Origin: Gracilibacillus suaedae
Lineage (GTDB): Bacteria > Bacillota > Bacilli > Bacillales > Amphibacillaceae
DNA length: 64,000 bases
Direction of reading: 5' to 3'
Assembly: GCF_017599345.1 (NCBI RefSeq)
Contig: NZ_JAGFVL010000044.1
Coordinates: 1 to 64,000 of the forward strand
Every line of letters begins with the position of its first letter. Positions within the stretch are counted from its first letter, which is position 1. The notes under the pieces are model-generated. The model saw only the letters and a program-made list of their open reading frames with translations. It ran no database searches and was not told the origin of the DNA. Positions 27,169-35,780 of this stretch are shown here, one piece after another. The translations under genes and the position numbers were made by a program.

Positions 27169-28268
27169 TGGAGAAGGTTTTTTGTGAAGGCTGTGGAGCC
27201 GAAATTCAAACGGAAGATAAATCGAAATCAGGCTATGTGCCAATGAGCGCGTTAGAAAATGAACAGATTATTTGTCAGCGTTGCTTCCGTTTGAAGCATT
27301 ATAATGAAGTGCAAGATGTGGAATATACCGATGATGATTATTTAAGAATGATTAACCAAATAAGTGATACCAATAGTTTAGTTGTTAAAATTGTTGATAT
27401 TTTCGATTTTAATGGCAGTTTTATTACAGGATTACAGCGTTTGACCGGAAATAATCCAATCATACTTATTGGAAACAAGGTAGACCTTTTGCCAAAATCG
27501 ACAAATAAAAACAAATTGATTCAATGGATGAAAAAAACTGCCAGCGATTATGGCTTGAAAGTGCAGGATGTCTTTCTTGTGTCAGCGGCTAAAGGGCAAG
27601 GCTTTGATAAGGTAGAGGAAGAAATCGAAGCGAGAAGAAACGAAAAAGATGTCTATGTGGTTGGTTGTACGAATGTTGGTAAGTCTACTTTTATTAACCA
27701 ATTGATTAACCGATCCAGTGGAATAAAAGATGCGATCACTACCTCCTATTTTCCAGGAACTACGTTAGGGTTTATTCAAATACCATTGGATAGAAAATCT
27801 TACATGTACGATACACCTGGTGTTGTCAATCGCACACAACTTGTCCACTATGTTACAGATAAAGATTTAAAAGTGATTACACCTAAGAAGGAAATTAAGC
27901 CAAAAATATATCAGTTACAAGACAAGCAAACGCTCTTTTTCGGTGGTTTTGCTCGCTTCGATTTTGAAAAGGGACTTAAACAATCCTTTGTTTGTTATTT
28001 CTCGAATCAACTGATGATTCACCGCACGAAACTCGAACATGCAGATGATTTTTATGAAAAGCATGTCGGGGATTTATTAGAACCACCTAGTCCAGAGACA
28101 CTTGAACAGCTGCCACCTTTAGAGAAACAAAGCGTGAAAATTTCAAAAGATAAAACAGATATCGTCATACCAGGTCTTGGTTGGATTACTGTACCTGAAG
28201 GAGGTATAACCGTTTCGGTTCATGTACCGAAAGGGGTACAGATCTCATTACGTCCTGCTTTAATTTAA
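27168..28268 (+). CDS. yqeH: ribosome biogenesis GTPase YqeH
   Basis: A 366-residue circularly permuted GTPase required for 30S subunit assembly. An N-terminal zinc finger (CEGCGAEIQ ... CQRCFRLKHYN) precedes the G4 motif NKVDLL, then G5, the P-loop GCTNVGKST (about residue 170) and G3 DTPG, the permuted order. A C-terminal domain binds RNA or protein. ATG 27168 is preferred (GGGAGG seven bases upstream); ATG 27165 is also possible. It overlaps the yqeG stop. Confidence 0.96.
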   Translation: MEKVFCEGCGAEIQTEDKSKSGYVPMSALENEQIICQRCFRLKHYNEVQDVEYTDDDYLRMINQISDTNSLVVKIVDIFDFNGSFITGLQRLTGNNPIILIGNKVDLLPKSTNKNKLIQWMKKTASDYGLKVQDVFLVSAAKGQGFDKVEEEIEARRNEKDVYVVGCTNVGKSTFINQLINRSSGIKDAITTSYFPGTTLGFIQIPLDRKSYMYDTPGVVNRTQLVHYVTDKDLKVITPKKEIKPKIYQLQDKQTLFFGGFARFDFEKGLKQSFVCYFSNQLMIHRTKLEHADDFYEKHVGDLLEPPSPETLEQLPPLEKQSVKISKDKTDIVIPGLGWITVPEGGITVSVHVPKGVQISLRPALI

Positions 28269-28316
28269 GAGTAAAACTTATCAGGTGTAAGCGATAAAAA
28301 GGGAAGGGGAGAAGTC

Positions 28317-29156
28317 ATGTTATATAAACTTGGATTGATCGGCCATCCAATTAGTCATTCACTTTCACCATGGATTCACCAACAATTTTTGGATTTAGCT
28401 GAATTAGATGGGGAATATAAATTATATGAAGGAGAACATGAAGCACTGCCAGGGGTATTAAAGCACCTGAAAGAAATCGGAATCGATGGCTTTAATGTGA
28501 CCGTTCCATATAAACAGATCATAGTAGATTATTTGGATGAAATTGATAAAGATGCAGAAATTCTTCGTGCCGTAAATACGGTCGTTAATATCGATGGAAA
28601 GTGGAAAGGCTATAGTACAGATGGAGAAGGATATGTTCGCTCGCTAAAGGAGCCGTATCCTAACCTTTTAAATCATGAGACAACTGTGTTATTATTAGGT
28701 GCTGGTGGAGCGACACGTGGTATTTATCGGGCGTTAATGGGGCAGGGTGTGGCCACCATTGATATTGCCAATCGTTCTCAAGATAAAGCGAAAGACCTAT
28801 TGTCATTACGCCTTGGTGATGTGAATTCTAACGTGTTAAGCTATCAAGAAGCAGAGCAACAGCTTGCGAAATATGATTTAATTGTTCAGACCACCTCTGT
28901 TGGAATGAAACCGAATGTAGAAGATCAAGTCATTCAACTTGATCATATAAATAAAGATGCGGTGGTAAGTGATATCGTCTACCAACCGATCACAACACAA
29001 TTGTTACATGATGCAAGTGAGCGCGGTGCCAATATCCATCATGGGCATGCGATGCTGTTATATCAAGGACAATTAGCATTTGAAAAATGGACAGGAAAAA
29101 ATCTTGATGTTGCACATTTAGTTGATAAACTGGAAAATAAATTAAGAGGTGAATAA
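28317..29156 (+). CDS. aroE: shikimate dehydrogenase
   Basis: A 279-residue NADP-dependent enzyme reducing 3-dehydroshikimate to shikimate in aromatic amino acid biosynthesis. The substrate site includes GHPISHSLSPWIHQ and GFNVTVPYKQ with the catalytic lysine. The cofactor loop is LLGAGGATRGIYRAL, and NRSQDKAKDL binds NADP phosphate. GGGGAG precedes ATG 28317. It lies in the yqe operon as in B. subtilis. Confidence 0.97.
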   Translation: MLYKLGLIGHPISHSLSPWIHQQFLDLAELDGEYKLYEGEHEALPGVLKHLKEIGIDGFNVTVPYKQIIVDYLDEIDKDAEILRAVNTVVNIDGKWKGYSTDGEGYVRSLKEPYPNLLNHETTVLLLGAGGATRGIYRALMGQGVATIDIANRSQDKAKDLLSLRLGDVNSNVLSYQEAEQQLAKYDLIVQTTSVGMKPNVEDQVIQLDHINKDAVVSDIVYQPITTQLLHDASERGANIHHGHAMLLYQGQLAFEKWTGKNLDVAHLVDKLENKLRGE

Positions 29157-29157
29157 T

Positions 29158-29451
29158 TTGAAACTAACTGGAAAACAGAAGCGCTTTTTACGCGCAGAAG
29201 CACACCATTTGAACCCAATCTTTCAGGTAGGAAAAGATGGTGTCAATGACAACATGATTAAACAAATCGGCGAAGCATTGGAAAAACGTGAATTAATTAA
29301 AGTCTCCGTTCTGCAAAATTGTATGGAAGATAAAGACGATGTAGCAGAAGCGATTGCAGAAGGTACTGAAGCTTATATTGTGCAAATCATTGGAAATACG
29401 ATTGTGTTATATAAAGAATCAGAAGAAAATAAAAAGATAAAGTTACCGTAA
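29158..29451 (+). CDS. yqeI: YhbY/YqeI family RNA-binding protein
   Basis: A 97-residue single CRM-domain protein that associates with pre-50S ribosomal particles in E. coli. The GKDGVNDNMIKQIGEALEKR segment contains the GxxG loop typical of KH-like CRM domains. TTG 29158 is preferred over GTG 29149, because AAGAGGTGA (29144-29152) overlaps the GTG and is well spaced for the TTG. The resulting N-terminus MKLTGKQKRFLR agrees with family members. Confidence 0.93.
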   Translation: MKLTGKQKRFLRAEAHHLNPIFQVGKDGVNDNMIKQIGEALEKRELIKVSVLQNCMEDKDDVAEAIAEGTEAYIVQIIGNTIVLYKESEENKKIKLP

Positions 29452-29466
29452 AAGAAGGTGGGAAGC

Positions 29467-30030
29467 TTGAAACGAATAGGTTTGTTTGGAGGTACGTTTG
29501 ATCCACCTCATTATGGACATTTATTAATGGCGGAACAGGTCTATCAGCAATTAGATCTTGATGAGGTCTGGTTCATTCCGTCTTATCAACCGCCACATAA
29601 AGAAATGGCCAAAACAACAGCAAAAGAACGTGTCGAAATGACAAAAGCTGCTATTCATGGTCACCCTGCTTTCCAAGTTCAAACGTTGGAAGTGGAAAGG
29701 GAAGGTAAATCATATACATTAAATACAATTCAAACATTGAAAGAACAATTTCCTACTTATCAATTTTATTTTATTATTGGTGGCGATATGATCGAATATT
29801 TACCAAAGTGGCACCAAATTGAAGAATTGATGGAGTTAGTTACTTTTGTAGGTGTGGATCGTCCAGGCGCAACGACGAATACGTCATATCCTGTAGAAAA
29901 GGTTGAAATGCCCTTAATCGACATTTCTTCAACGATGATTCGTAAGTGCATCAGGGAAGGACAGTCGATCCGATATTTAACGACACCAGAAGTGATCGCA
30001 ATTATTAATAAATACGAGTTATATTCATAA
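29467..30030 (+). CDS. nadD: nicotinate-nucleotide adenylyltransferase
   Basis: A 187-residue enzyme that adenylates nicotinic acid mononucleotide in NAD synthesis. The nucleotidyltransferase signature GGTFDPPHYGHLLMA (with HxGH) is at residues 7-21 and the ISSTMIRKCIREG motif near the C-terminus. TTG 29467 is preferred: GAAGGTGG ends about six bases upstream, and the in-frame GTG at 29458 overlaps it. Confidence 0.95.
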   Translation: MKRIGLFGGTFDPPHYGHLLMAEQVYQQLDLDEVWFIPSYQPPHKEMAKTTAKERVEMTKAAIHGHPAFQVQTLEVEREGKSYTLNTIQTLKEQFPTYQFYFIIGGDMIEYLPKWHQIEELMELVTFVGVDRPGATTNTSYPVEKVEMPLIDISSTMIRKCIREGQSIRYLTTPEVIAIINKYELYS

Positions 30031-30074
30031 AATGTATTAATCCTTTTTCTAACAAAAAGGGAGAGTGTAGAAAA

Positions 30075-30647
30075 TTGGAAAGAAAAGAAGCACTAAAAAT
30101 AGTAGAAAGACAACTAACGAAAAAAAGGTACGAGCACACTGTACGTGTAATGGAGATGGCATTGGAACTAGCTAATCATTATGATGTCGACTTAAAGAAG
30201 GTGGAGCTTGCAGCTATTTTTCATGATTATGCCAAATATCGTCATCCAGAGGAAATGAAACGATGGATTATTGAAGAGAAATTACCTCAAGATCTTTTGG
30301 ATTACCACCAAGAATTGTGGCACGGTCCTGTCGGAGCCAAGATGATTGAACGGGAAGTTGGTATTCGTGATCCAGAAATACAAAGTGCGATTTATTGGCA
30401 TACTACAGGTAAACGGTATATGTCGCGTATAGATCAAGTGATATTTATTGCCGATTATATTGAACCGGGACGTGATTTTCCAGGAGTCGCAGAAGTAAGG
30501 GAAATCGTATTCGATGATATTGGTCAGGCATGCTGGATGGCAGCGCGTAATACGATTAGCTTTTTAATGAGTAAAAACCAATCGATTTATCCAGATACAT
30601 TTCAATTATATAATGAAAAATTAGGGAGGAACATGAATGGAAAGTAA
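30075..30647 (+). CDS. yqeK: HD-domain Ap4A hydrolase YqeK
   Basis: A 190-residue HD-superfamily hydrolase. In related Firmicutes YqeK cuts diadenosine tetraphosphate symmetrically to ADP. Metal-binding HD motifs are visible: H in YEHTVRV, HD in IFHDYAKY, H in HGPVGA and D in FIADYIEPGR. It starts at TTG 30075 after GGGAGAGTG. It overlaps rsfS by 11 bases, so translation is coupled. Confidence 0.94.
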   Translation: MERKEALKIVERQLTKKRYEHTVRVMEMALELANHYDVDLKKVELAAIFHDYAKYRHPEEMKRWIIEEKLPQDLLDYHQELWHGPVGAKMIEREVGIRDPEIQSAIYWHTTGKRYMSRIDQVIFIADYIEPGRDFPGVAEVREIVFDDIGQACWMAARNTISFLMSKNQSIYPDTFQLYNEKLGRNMNGK

Positions 30648-30981
30648 ACAATTAGTTGATTTAGTAGCAAAAGCGTGTGATGATAAGCGAGCAGAGGATA
30701 TTGTTTTATTAGATATGCAGAATGTTTCTTTAATTGCTGATTATTTTCTAATCTGTGAGGGGACCAATGAACGCCAAGTCCAAGCAATCGCACGTGAAGT
30801 AAAAGATATTGCGGATGAACAAAACATTGATGTGAAGCGAATGGAAGGATTCGAGCAAGCAAGATGGGTGCTAGTCGACTTGGGAGACCTTGTTTGTCAC
30901 GTATTTCACCGCGATGAACGCCAATATTATAATATAGAAAAACTTTGGGGAGATGCTCCTCAGCTAGAAGTGAAATTATAA
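30637..30981 (+). CDS. rsfS: ribosome silencing factor RsfS
   Basis: A 114-residue RsfS/YqeL protein that binds ribosomal protein uL14 and blocks subunit joining when nutrients are short. Family motifs are LDMQNVSLIADYFLICEG, RQVQAIAREV, and GDLVCHVFHRDERQYYNIEKLWGDA. AGGGAGG precedes ATG 30637, inside the end of yqeK. It is followed one base later by yqeM. Confidence 0.96.
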   Translation: MESKQLVDLVAKACDDKRAEDIVLLDMQNVSLIADYFLICEGTNERQVQAIAREVKDIADEQNIDVKRMEGFEQARWVLVDLGDLVCHVFHRDERQYYNIEKLWGDAPQLEVKL

Positions 30982-30982
30982 A

Positions 30983-31708
30983 ATGGCATATTCCAAATTA
31001 GCATATATTTATGATGTATTGATGGATGATGCCCCATATGATCAATGGCAATCATTTGTCGAACATTTTTGTAAGCAAGGCAAGATGCTTGACCTTGGCT
31101 GTGGGACCGGGAGACTAAGTCATCAATTTGCGGATTCAGGTTTTTCCGTTACAGGTGTTGACTATTCAGAAGATATGCTTGCTTTTGCCCAGGCCAATAC
31201 ATCTGGCGTCCAATATATTAAACAAGATATTCGTCTATTACAAGGATTAACTGAATTTGACATCGTCGTGAGCCTCTGCGATGTGGTTAACTATATTACT
31301 ACTACAGCTGACTTGGGAAAAGTATTTACAAATGTTAGGGAAAGTCTCGTAAACGACGGATTATTTATATTTGATGTCCACAGTTTAAACCATTTTAATG
31401 AGAATATGGTCGGACATACATTTGCTGAGATTTATGATGATATTTCATATGTTTGGTTTTGTGAACAAGGCGGAGAAACTGGAAGTGTCGAACATGATCT
31501 TACCTTTTTTCTGTTGAATGAAGAGACTGGTCAATACGAACGCTTTGATGAACAACATTATCAACGAACTTTCACTATTGAAACATACAAAGAATTACTT
31601 GAAAAAGCGGGTTTTCACTCTGTCACGGTTCATGGAGATTTTTCAGTCGAACAAGCAGAAGATCCCGAAGAGAACCAACGCATCTTTTTTGTATGTAAGA
31701 AGAGATAA
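30983..31708 (+). CDS. yqeM: class I SAM-dependent methyltransferase YqeM
   Basis: A 241-residue methyltransferase, last gene of the yqeG operon. LDLGCGTGRLSHQFADSGF is SAM motif I, VDYSEDMLAFA motif II, and ISLCD-like VVSLCDVVNYI the motif IV region. The substrate is unknown. Overlap of its stop with the terminator hairpin marks the operon end. The comER and competence genes that are near yqeM in B. subtilis do not follow here. Confidence 0.9.
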   Translation: MAYSKLAYIYDVLMDDAPYDQWQSFVEHFCKQGKMLDLGCGTGRLSHQFADSGFSVTGVDYSEDMLAFAQANTSGVQYIKQDIRLLQGLTEFDIVVSLCDVVNYITTTADLGKVFTNVRESLVNDGLFIFDVHSLNHFNENMVGHTFAEIYDDISYVWFCEQGGETGSVEHDLTFFLLNEETGQYERFDEQHYQRTFTIETYKELLEKAGFHSVTVHGDFSVEQAEDPEENQRIFFVCKKR

Positions 31709-31731
31709 GCCACATTTGGTTTATCTTTTTT
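31704..31731 (+). terminator. intrinsic terminator of the yqeG-yqeM operon
   Basis: GATAAGCC pairs with GGTTTATC (one G-T pair) around a 6-nt loop and is followed by six T. The yqeM stop lies in the stem. Confidence 0.85.
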
Positions 31732-31873
31732 CTTAACGCTAAAGGAATCGAAACGGTCGGCCTTCGCTATAATTTTTTTCTACAACGCATAACAGAAAAA
31801 GCATATTGATTTTAATAACCCCTATTAGTGATTTCCTTTACCATACTTTGTACTTTCACAGGGATAATAACCT

Positions 31874-32002
31874 ATGCCACCTAGTCTGGCAAATGTTGTA
31901 GCACATGCATATAGCGTAGGTCGCCCACTTCCACTCGAGGCTACCGAAAAACATATTATGGAAATTATATCTCCCACTTTGATGGCTATAAATGCATATT
32001 AA
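31874..32002 (+). pseudogene. possible gene remnant (42 codons)
   Basis: An open frame MPPSLANVVAHAYSVGRP ... LMAINAY that stops exactly at a terminator hairpin. The ribosome binding site is poor. It looks like the 3' end of a former longer gene, but I do not recognise the family. Confidence 0.3.
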
Positions 32003-32026
32003 AAGGGGAGTATTCTCCACTTTTTT
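32001..32026 (+). terminator. intrinsic terminator
   Basis: AAAAGGGGAG pairs with CTCCACTTTT (one mismatch) around TATT, then T residues. Confidence 0.7.
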
Positions 32027-32094
32027 ATGCTATTTCCGTTAAAATTTAGGATTACATTTTCAATGTTTAAAAATTAGTGGGGCTTTTCAGTAGG

Positions 32095-32420
32095 CTCCTT
32101 CCACTCCTGTGGGAATCGTTTGGTCTGAAGATCCACTGTTTCGAGCGATTTTTGCTCGAAACAGTTAGCTGAAGGGCAAACCTCATGGAAAGGGAAGTGG
32201 GCAGCCGGAGTGGTGGTCAGACAGCCTATATATTTCTTAATGGTCACTAGAGGAGTCAGATCTACTTAGCATATAGTGATAATAACTGAGCGGTTTTTTG
32301 CTCAGTTTATCTTATAAGCCAACGGTATCACAGCTTTTAGACAAGAAAGGTAGGAAAAGGTTGATGCAAAGCCGGTGGTCATACTGTCCATATATTTCAC
32401 CAAAAGCATTCAATCCTCCA
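32095..32420. repeat. fullest copy of the interspersed repeat plus a partial second copy
   Basis: About 200 bp (32095-32300) related to 14129-14260, 42421-42540 and 45203-45320. It contains an 11-bp perfect hairpin CTGTTTCGAGC/GCTCGAAACAG (32136-32164) and the core GGGCAGCCGGAGTGGTGGTC. A shorter, diverged copy in the same orientation lies at about 32345-32400 (GCCGGTGGTCATACTGTCC). Confidence 0.7.
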
Positions 32421-32534
32421 CTAATTTTGTTGCATCATAGTTCAATCATTTGACGTTTATTACCAATATCCGTTATTTTTACTATGTGCATGAAAGTAAA
32501 ACATGCCAATTACTTTCTAAAGGAGGAAAAAATA

Positions 32535-33191
32535 ATGTCCAAACATATTTTAATAGTAGTTACAAATCACACAACCATTACAGATGATCATAAAACAGGA
32601 TTATGGTTAGAAGAATTTGCTGTTCCATATTTAGTATTTAAAGAAAAAGGTTATGACATCACAGTAACCAGTATGGAAGGTGGAGAAGTTGCCTTAGACC
32701 CTAACAGTATCGAAGATAAGCCAGAATGGAAAGAAGCAGAGGAAGAATTAAAATCAACAACCAAATTAACTGAAGAACATGCCATTGGTTATGATGCAGT
32801 ATTCTTGCCAGGTGGTCATGGTACGATGTTCGATTTTCCTGATAATGAAACACTACAATATGTATTACAACAATTCGCTGAAGATGATCGTGTTATCGGC
32901 TCTGTCTGCCACGGTCCAGCAGGAATTGTGAATGTTACTTATAAAGATGGTACACCACTAGTGAAAGGTAAGAAAGTTACGGCATTTACAAATAGTGAAG
33001 AAATGGAAATGCAATTAGAACAACATATGCCATTCTTATTAGAAAGTAAAATCCGTGAAAAAGGAGCCGAGTTTCAACAGGATGAAAACTGGTCTGACTT
33101 TTCTGTACGTGATGGTAACTTAGTTACGGGTCAAAACCCACAATCAAGTCGTAGTACTGCTGAAAAAGTAATTGAGGCACTGGAAGCATAA
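32535..33191 (+). CDS. DJ-1/PfpI family hydrolase (Hsp31-like)
   Basis: A 218-residue class I glutamine-amidotransferase-fold protein. The nucleophile elbow is GSVCHGPAG with Cys125; AVFLPGGHGTMFDFPD and TSMEGGEVALDPNS match the Hsp31/glyoxalase III-type subgroup. Such proteins convert methylglyoxal to lactate without cofactors or act as deglycase/chaperone; which applies here is open. ATG 32535 has a perfect AAAGGAGG site; the longer ORF to 32484 lacks one. It stands alone with its own terminator. Confidence 0.9.
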   Translation: MSKHILIVVTNHTTITDDHKTGLWLEEFAVPYLVFKEKGYDITVTSMEGGEVALDPNSIEDKPEWKEAEEELKSTTKLTEEHAIGYDAVFLPGGHGTMFDFPDNETLQYVLQQFAEDDRVIGSVCHGPAGIVNVTYKDGTPLVKGKKVTAFTNSEEMEMQLEQHMPFLLESKIREKGAEFQQDENWSDFSVRDGNLVTGQNPQSSRSTAEKVIEALEA

Positions 33192-33198
33192 ATTTTAA

Positions 33199-33224
33199 AA
33201 GGGGAGAGTTACTTAACTCTCCCT
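33199..33224 (+). terminator. probable terminator after the DJ-1 family gene
   Basis: GGGAGAGTT pairs with AACTCTCCC around ACTT. The T tract is weak. Confidence 0.6.
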
Positions 33225-33639
33225 ATTCCTTGTAATTATGTGTAAGTGCTAACGAAATGAATAAGGTGCTACATGAAGTCGATGTCATTAGGGAATCATC
33301 GCATTCGAGAAATATGTTACACCAAAAGGGATTGTATGGAAAACAGCAGATTCTGCATTTGAAAACATGGAGTTATTATATGCCTAAACCATTCTTGGAC
33401 TGACAAACAGTAGATAACAAGAATGGGTACATACAGGTGTTCATGCATTATTTCTGCTTGCTATGGAAAAACTACTCATTTAATCAAGATATTAGGTGAT
33501 TTTTCAACAGCTAGACGTGGCAGATTCACTTTCTTTCATATCCAGAATCTTTAAGTTTGGTAGATTGAGCATATTTGTCATATATCCCGTACCTTTCATA
33601 AATAGTTCATCAGTTTTCAAGAGATCAAACCGATTCAGT
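33225..33639. other. intergenic region without a supported gene
   Basis: A 50-codon frame from about 33253 to 33403 (NEMNKVLHEVDVIRE ...) has no ribosome binding site and matches nothing I know. It may be a gene remnant. Nothing else is visible. Confidence 0.4.
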
Positions 33640-33891
33640 TTATTCCTTTTGTTGGGTCTTATCTATAAATAATAATACGTAGAAACCTTGTCCCGTAAGA
33701 ATAATCAGCCATATGATAGTAATAAATATCCCCGTTTCTTCGTGATAAACCCATATTTTACCTTCCTGAATAGATTGTTTAATACCAGAAAAAAATTGTG
33801 GTGAAGATTCCATCCTTATCAACACATTAATAAGGATGTGAGCTATTATAAACAACGTTAAATGTTTAACAAAATCCTTGCGAGTACCCAT
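33640..33891 (-). CDS. small membrane protein
   Basis: An 83-residue hydrophobic protein with two predicted helices (about 8-26 and 54-74) separated by a hydrophilic loop. No known family. Its ATG lies five bases after the stop of the next small membrane gene, so the pair is probably cotranscribed and coupled. The ribosome binding site is weak. It could be half of a broken larger membrane protein. Confidence 0.5.
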   Translation of the reverse strand: MGTRKDFVKHLTLFIIAHILINVLIRMESSPQFFSGIKQSIQEGKIWVYHEETGIFITIIWLIILTGQGFYVLLFIDKTQQKE

Positions 33892-33895
33892 TTCT

Positions 33896-34084
33896 TTAGC
33901 TAAACTCTAATCCATAAATAAGTCCGATACCTAACACGAAGTAAAAGCCTGCAACTGTTAAAAGATATATAAAAATCCGTAAAGGTGCAAAGTTGGTTTT
34001 AGAAAGCAATAAGTAAATGGTAATTACAATTGATGCGAAACTTAGGCTGTCTAAAAGAGCTAATCCAGTTATAACGATCCACAT
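33896..34084 (-). CDS. small membrane protein, Sap/GAP-like N-terminus
   Basis: A 62-residue protein with two helices. GLALLDSLSFASIVITIYLLL and the following FIYLLTVAGFYFVLGIGL resemble the first two helices of GAP/Sap-type membrane proteins, which are normally more than 200 residues. It is therefore either a truncated relic or a small two-helix protein working with the downstream gene. The frame of the next ORF differs, so a simple stop mutation does not explain the split. Confidence 0.5.
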   Translation of the reverse strand: MWIVITGLALLDSLSFASIVITIYLLLSKTNFAPLRIFIYLLTVAGFYFVLGIGLIYGLEFS

Positions 34085-34372
34085 AGTTACTACTTCATGA
34101 TTATGTCATATAGCTATTTATAACATTAACATTAACGTATAGGTCAAGTGAAAATAAATACAATATAAAAAAATTCATTAAAAAAGTAATACCATGCGAC
34201 AATTTTGAAATGTTGTTTTAGGATAAGTTTTAAAGAAAGATTTCTTAGTGAGGCATTTGTGAAAGATTAAGTGAATTCCACACTATTATCCGATTTTCAA
34301 TAAGATAAACTTTATCTATTTATTTGGAGGGGTCTACACGATAATCCGAATACCTGAAATTATAAACTAAAT
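34085..34372. other. AT-rich intergenic region
   Basis: No gene seen. It holds a short palindrome AGATAAACTTTATCT (34302-34316) and a GGAGGGG at about 34326 with no usable start codon after it. Confidence 0.4.
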
Positions 34373-34407
34373 AATCCAGCTCTTTCCGTAAAGGCCAGAG
34401 CTGGATT
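34373..34407 (-). terminator. intrinsic terminator of the alcohol dehydrogenase gene
   Basis: AATCCAGCTCT (34373-34383) and AGAGCTGGATT (34397-34407) form an 11-bp stem just after the stop. Confidence 0.85.
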
Positions 34408-34410
34408 TCA

Positions 34411-35544
34411 TTATGGATTTAAGACAACCTTTATACAATTATCTTTCTTTTGATTAAAGATTTCGTATCCGTAAGCAGCTTCTTCTAACGCAAGCTCATG
34501 TGTTATCATGGTTGTTGGATCAATTTCACCATTAACAATTTGTTTGTAGATTGGTTCCATTAAAGATCTTGCATGAGCTTGTCCCATTTTGAGTTGAACA
34601 TTTCTTGAAAAAAATGCGCCTAAAGGGAAGAGGTTGTAATTGCCTCCATACACCCCTGTAATTTGGTAGGTTCCACATTTCTTGACAGCCTTTGTCGCGA
34701 TTTGAATAGGGCCAAGTGTACCACCTTGTAGCTTTAATTTTTGCTCGACAAACTCTAAAGGCGATTTTTTCCCATCCATACCGACACAATCAATTACAAC
34801 ATCGGCACCACCTTTTGTCACTTCTTTTAATGTCTCACCCATATCATCATATTCCGTAAAATTGAATACTTCTGTTTGATGATACTTTTTAGCATGCTCT
34901 AATCTGTAAGGAATATAATCAACTGCAATGACACGTTCTGCCCCTTTTTGCCAGGCAAATTGTTGTGTCATCAATCCTACTGGACCACACCCGAGAACAA
35001 TTACGGTATCGCCAGCTTTTACTTCAGCATTTTCAACACTCCAGCGGGCAGTCGGTAATACGTCAGATAAGAATAAAAGAGAGGAGTCTTCTAATTCACA
35101 ATCCTCTGGTACCAGAAAGGGAGTATAATTACCATAGGGTACACGTAAATATTCTGCTTGTCCTCCCGGATAATTACCAAACTTCTCAGAGTATCCTAAA
35201 TATCCTCCAGAGTCATAGTGCGGATTTGCGTTGTCACATTGGCTTTCATGAAGGGATTCACAATAAGGGCATTTACCACAGGCAACGGTAAATGGTATAA
35301 CTACACGGTCCCCTTTTTTAACTTTTGTTACGTCGGGACCTACCTCTTCAACAATCCCCATTGGTTCGTGTCCAATCTGATAACCGATAGGTAGGGGGAA
35401 ATTCCCTTGATATAAGTGTAGATCCGAACCACATATAGCTGTCGAAGTAATTCTAACAATAACATCCTCTGGTTGTTGAATATCTGGAAAAGAGACGTCT
35501 TTTACTGCTATTGAATATTTCCCTTGGTATGTAACAGCCTTCAT
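34411..35544 (-). CDS. zinc-dependent alcohol dehydrogenase
   Basis: A 377-residue medium-chain dehydrogenase of the AdhB/formaldehyde-dehydrogenase-like group. CGSDLHLYQG and GHEPMGIVEEVG hold the catalytic zinc ligands, and CGKCPYCESLHESQC gives the four Cys of the structural zinc. VIVLGCGPVGLMTQQFA is the NAD-binding loop and AVDYIPYRLEHAKK the following strand. Likely oxidises short alcohols or aldehydes. AAAGGCGGTG precedes ATG 35544. It is divergent from the WYL regulator at 35781, which may control it. Confidence 0.92.
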   Translation of the reverse strand: MKAVTYQGKYSIAVKDVSFPDIQQPEDVIVRITSTAICGSDLHLYQGNFPLPIGYQIGHEPMGIVEEVGPDVTKVKKGDRVVIPFTVACGKCPYCESLHESQCDNANPHYDSGGYLGYSEKFGNYPGGQAEYLRVPYGNYTPFLVPEDCELEDSSLLFLSDVLPTARWSVENAEVKAGDTVIVLGCGPVGLMTQQFAWQKGAERVIAVDYIPYRLEHAKKYHQTEVFNFTEYDDMGETLKEVTKGGADVVIDCVGMDGKKSPLEFVEQKLKLQGGTLGPIQIATKAVKKCGTYQITGVYGGNYNLFPLGAFFSRNVQLKMGQAHARSLMEPIYKQIVNGEIDPTTMITHELALEEAAYGYEIFNQKKDNCIKVVLNP

Positions 35545-35780
35545 TAAACTTCACCGCCTTTGTTAATTATCTTTTAGGATTCCAACACAGATCCAAGTTA
35601 TACATCAAACCAAAAGAATGACCCTTTACCAATGCATTAAAAATGGGATGTAAACTTAGTAAAACAAATCATGTTGTGTATTACATTATTAAATAATTTG
35701 AATTATGACAAAAATAGTGCCTATTATCATGGTAAAATAGTCTTATGAAATTTACATACCAATAAAAAAGGAAGTGCTTT

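Noticed and set aside
33253-33403. 50-codon frame after the DJ-1 family gene
   Set aside because: No ribosome binding site and no recognised similarity.
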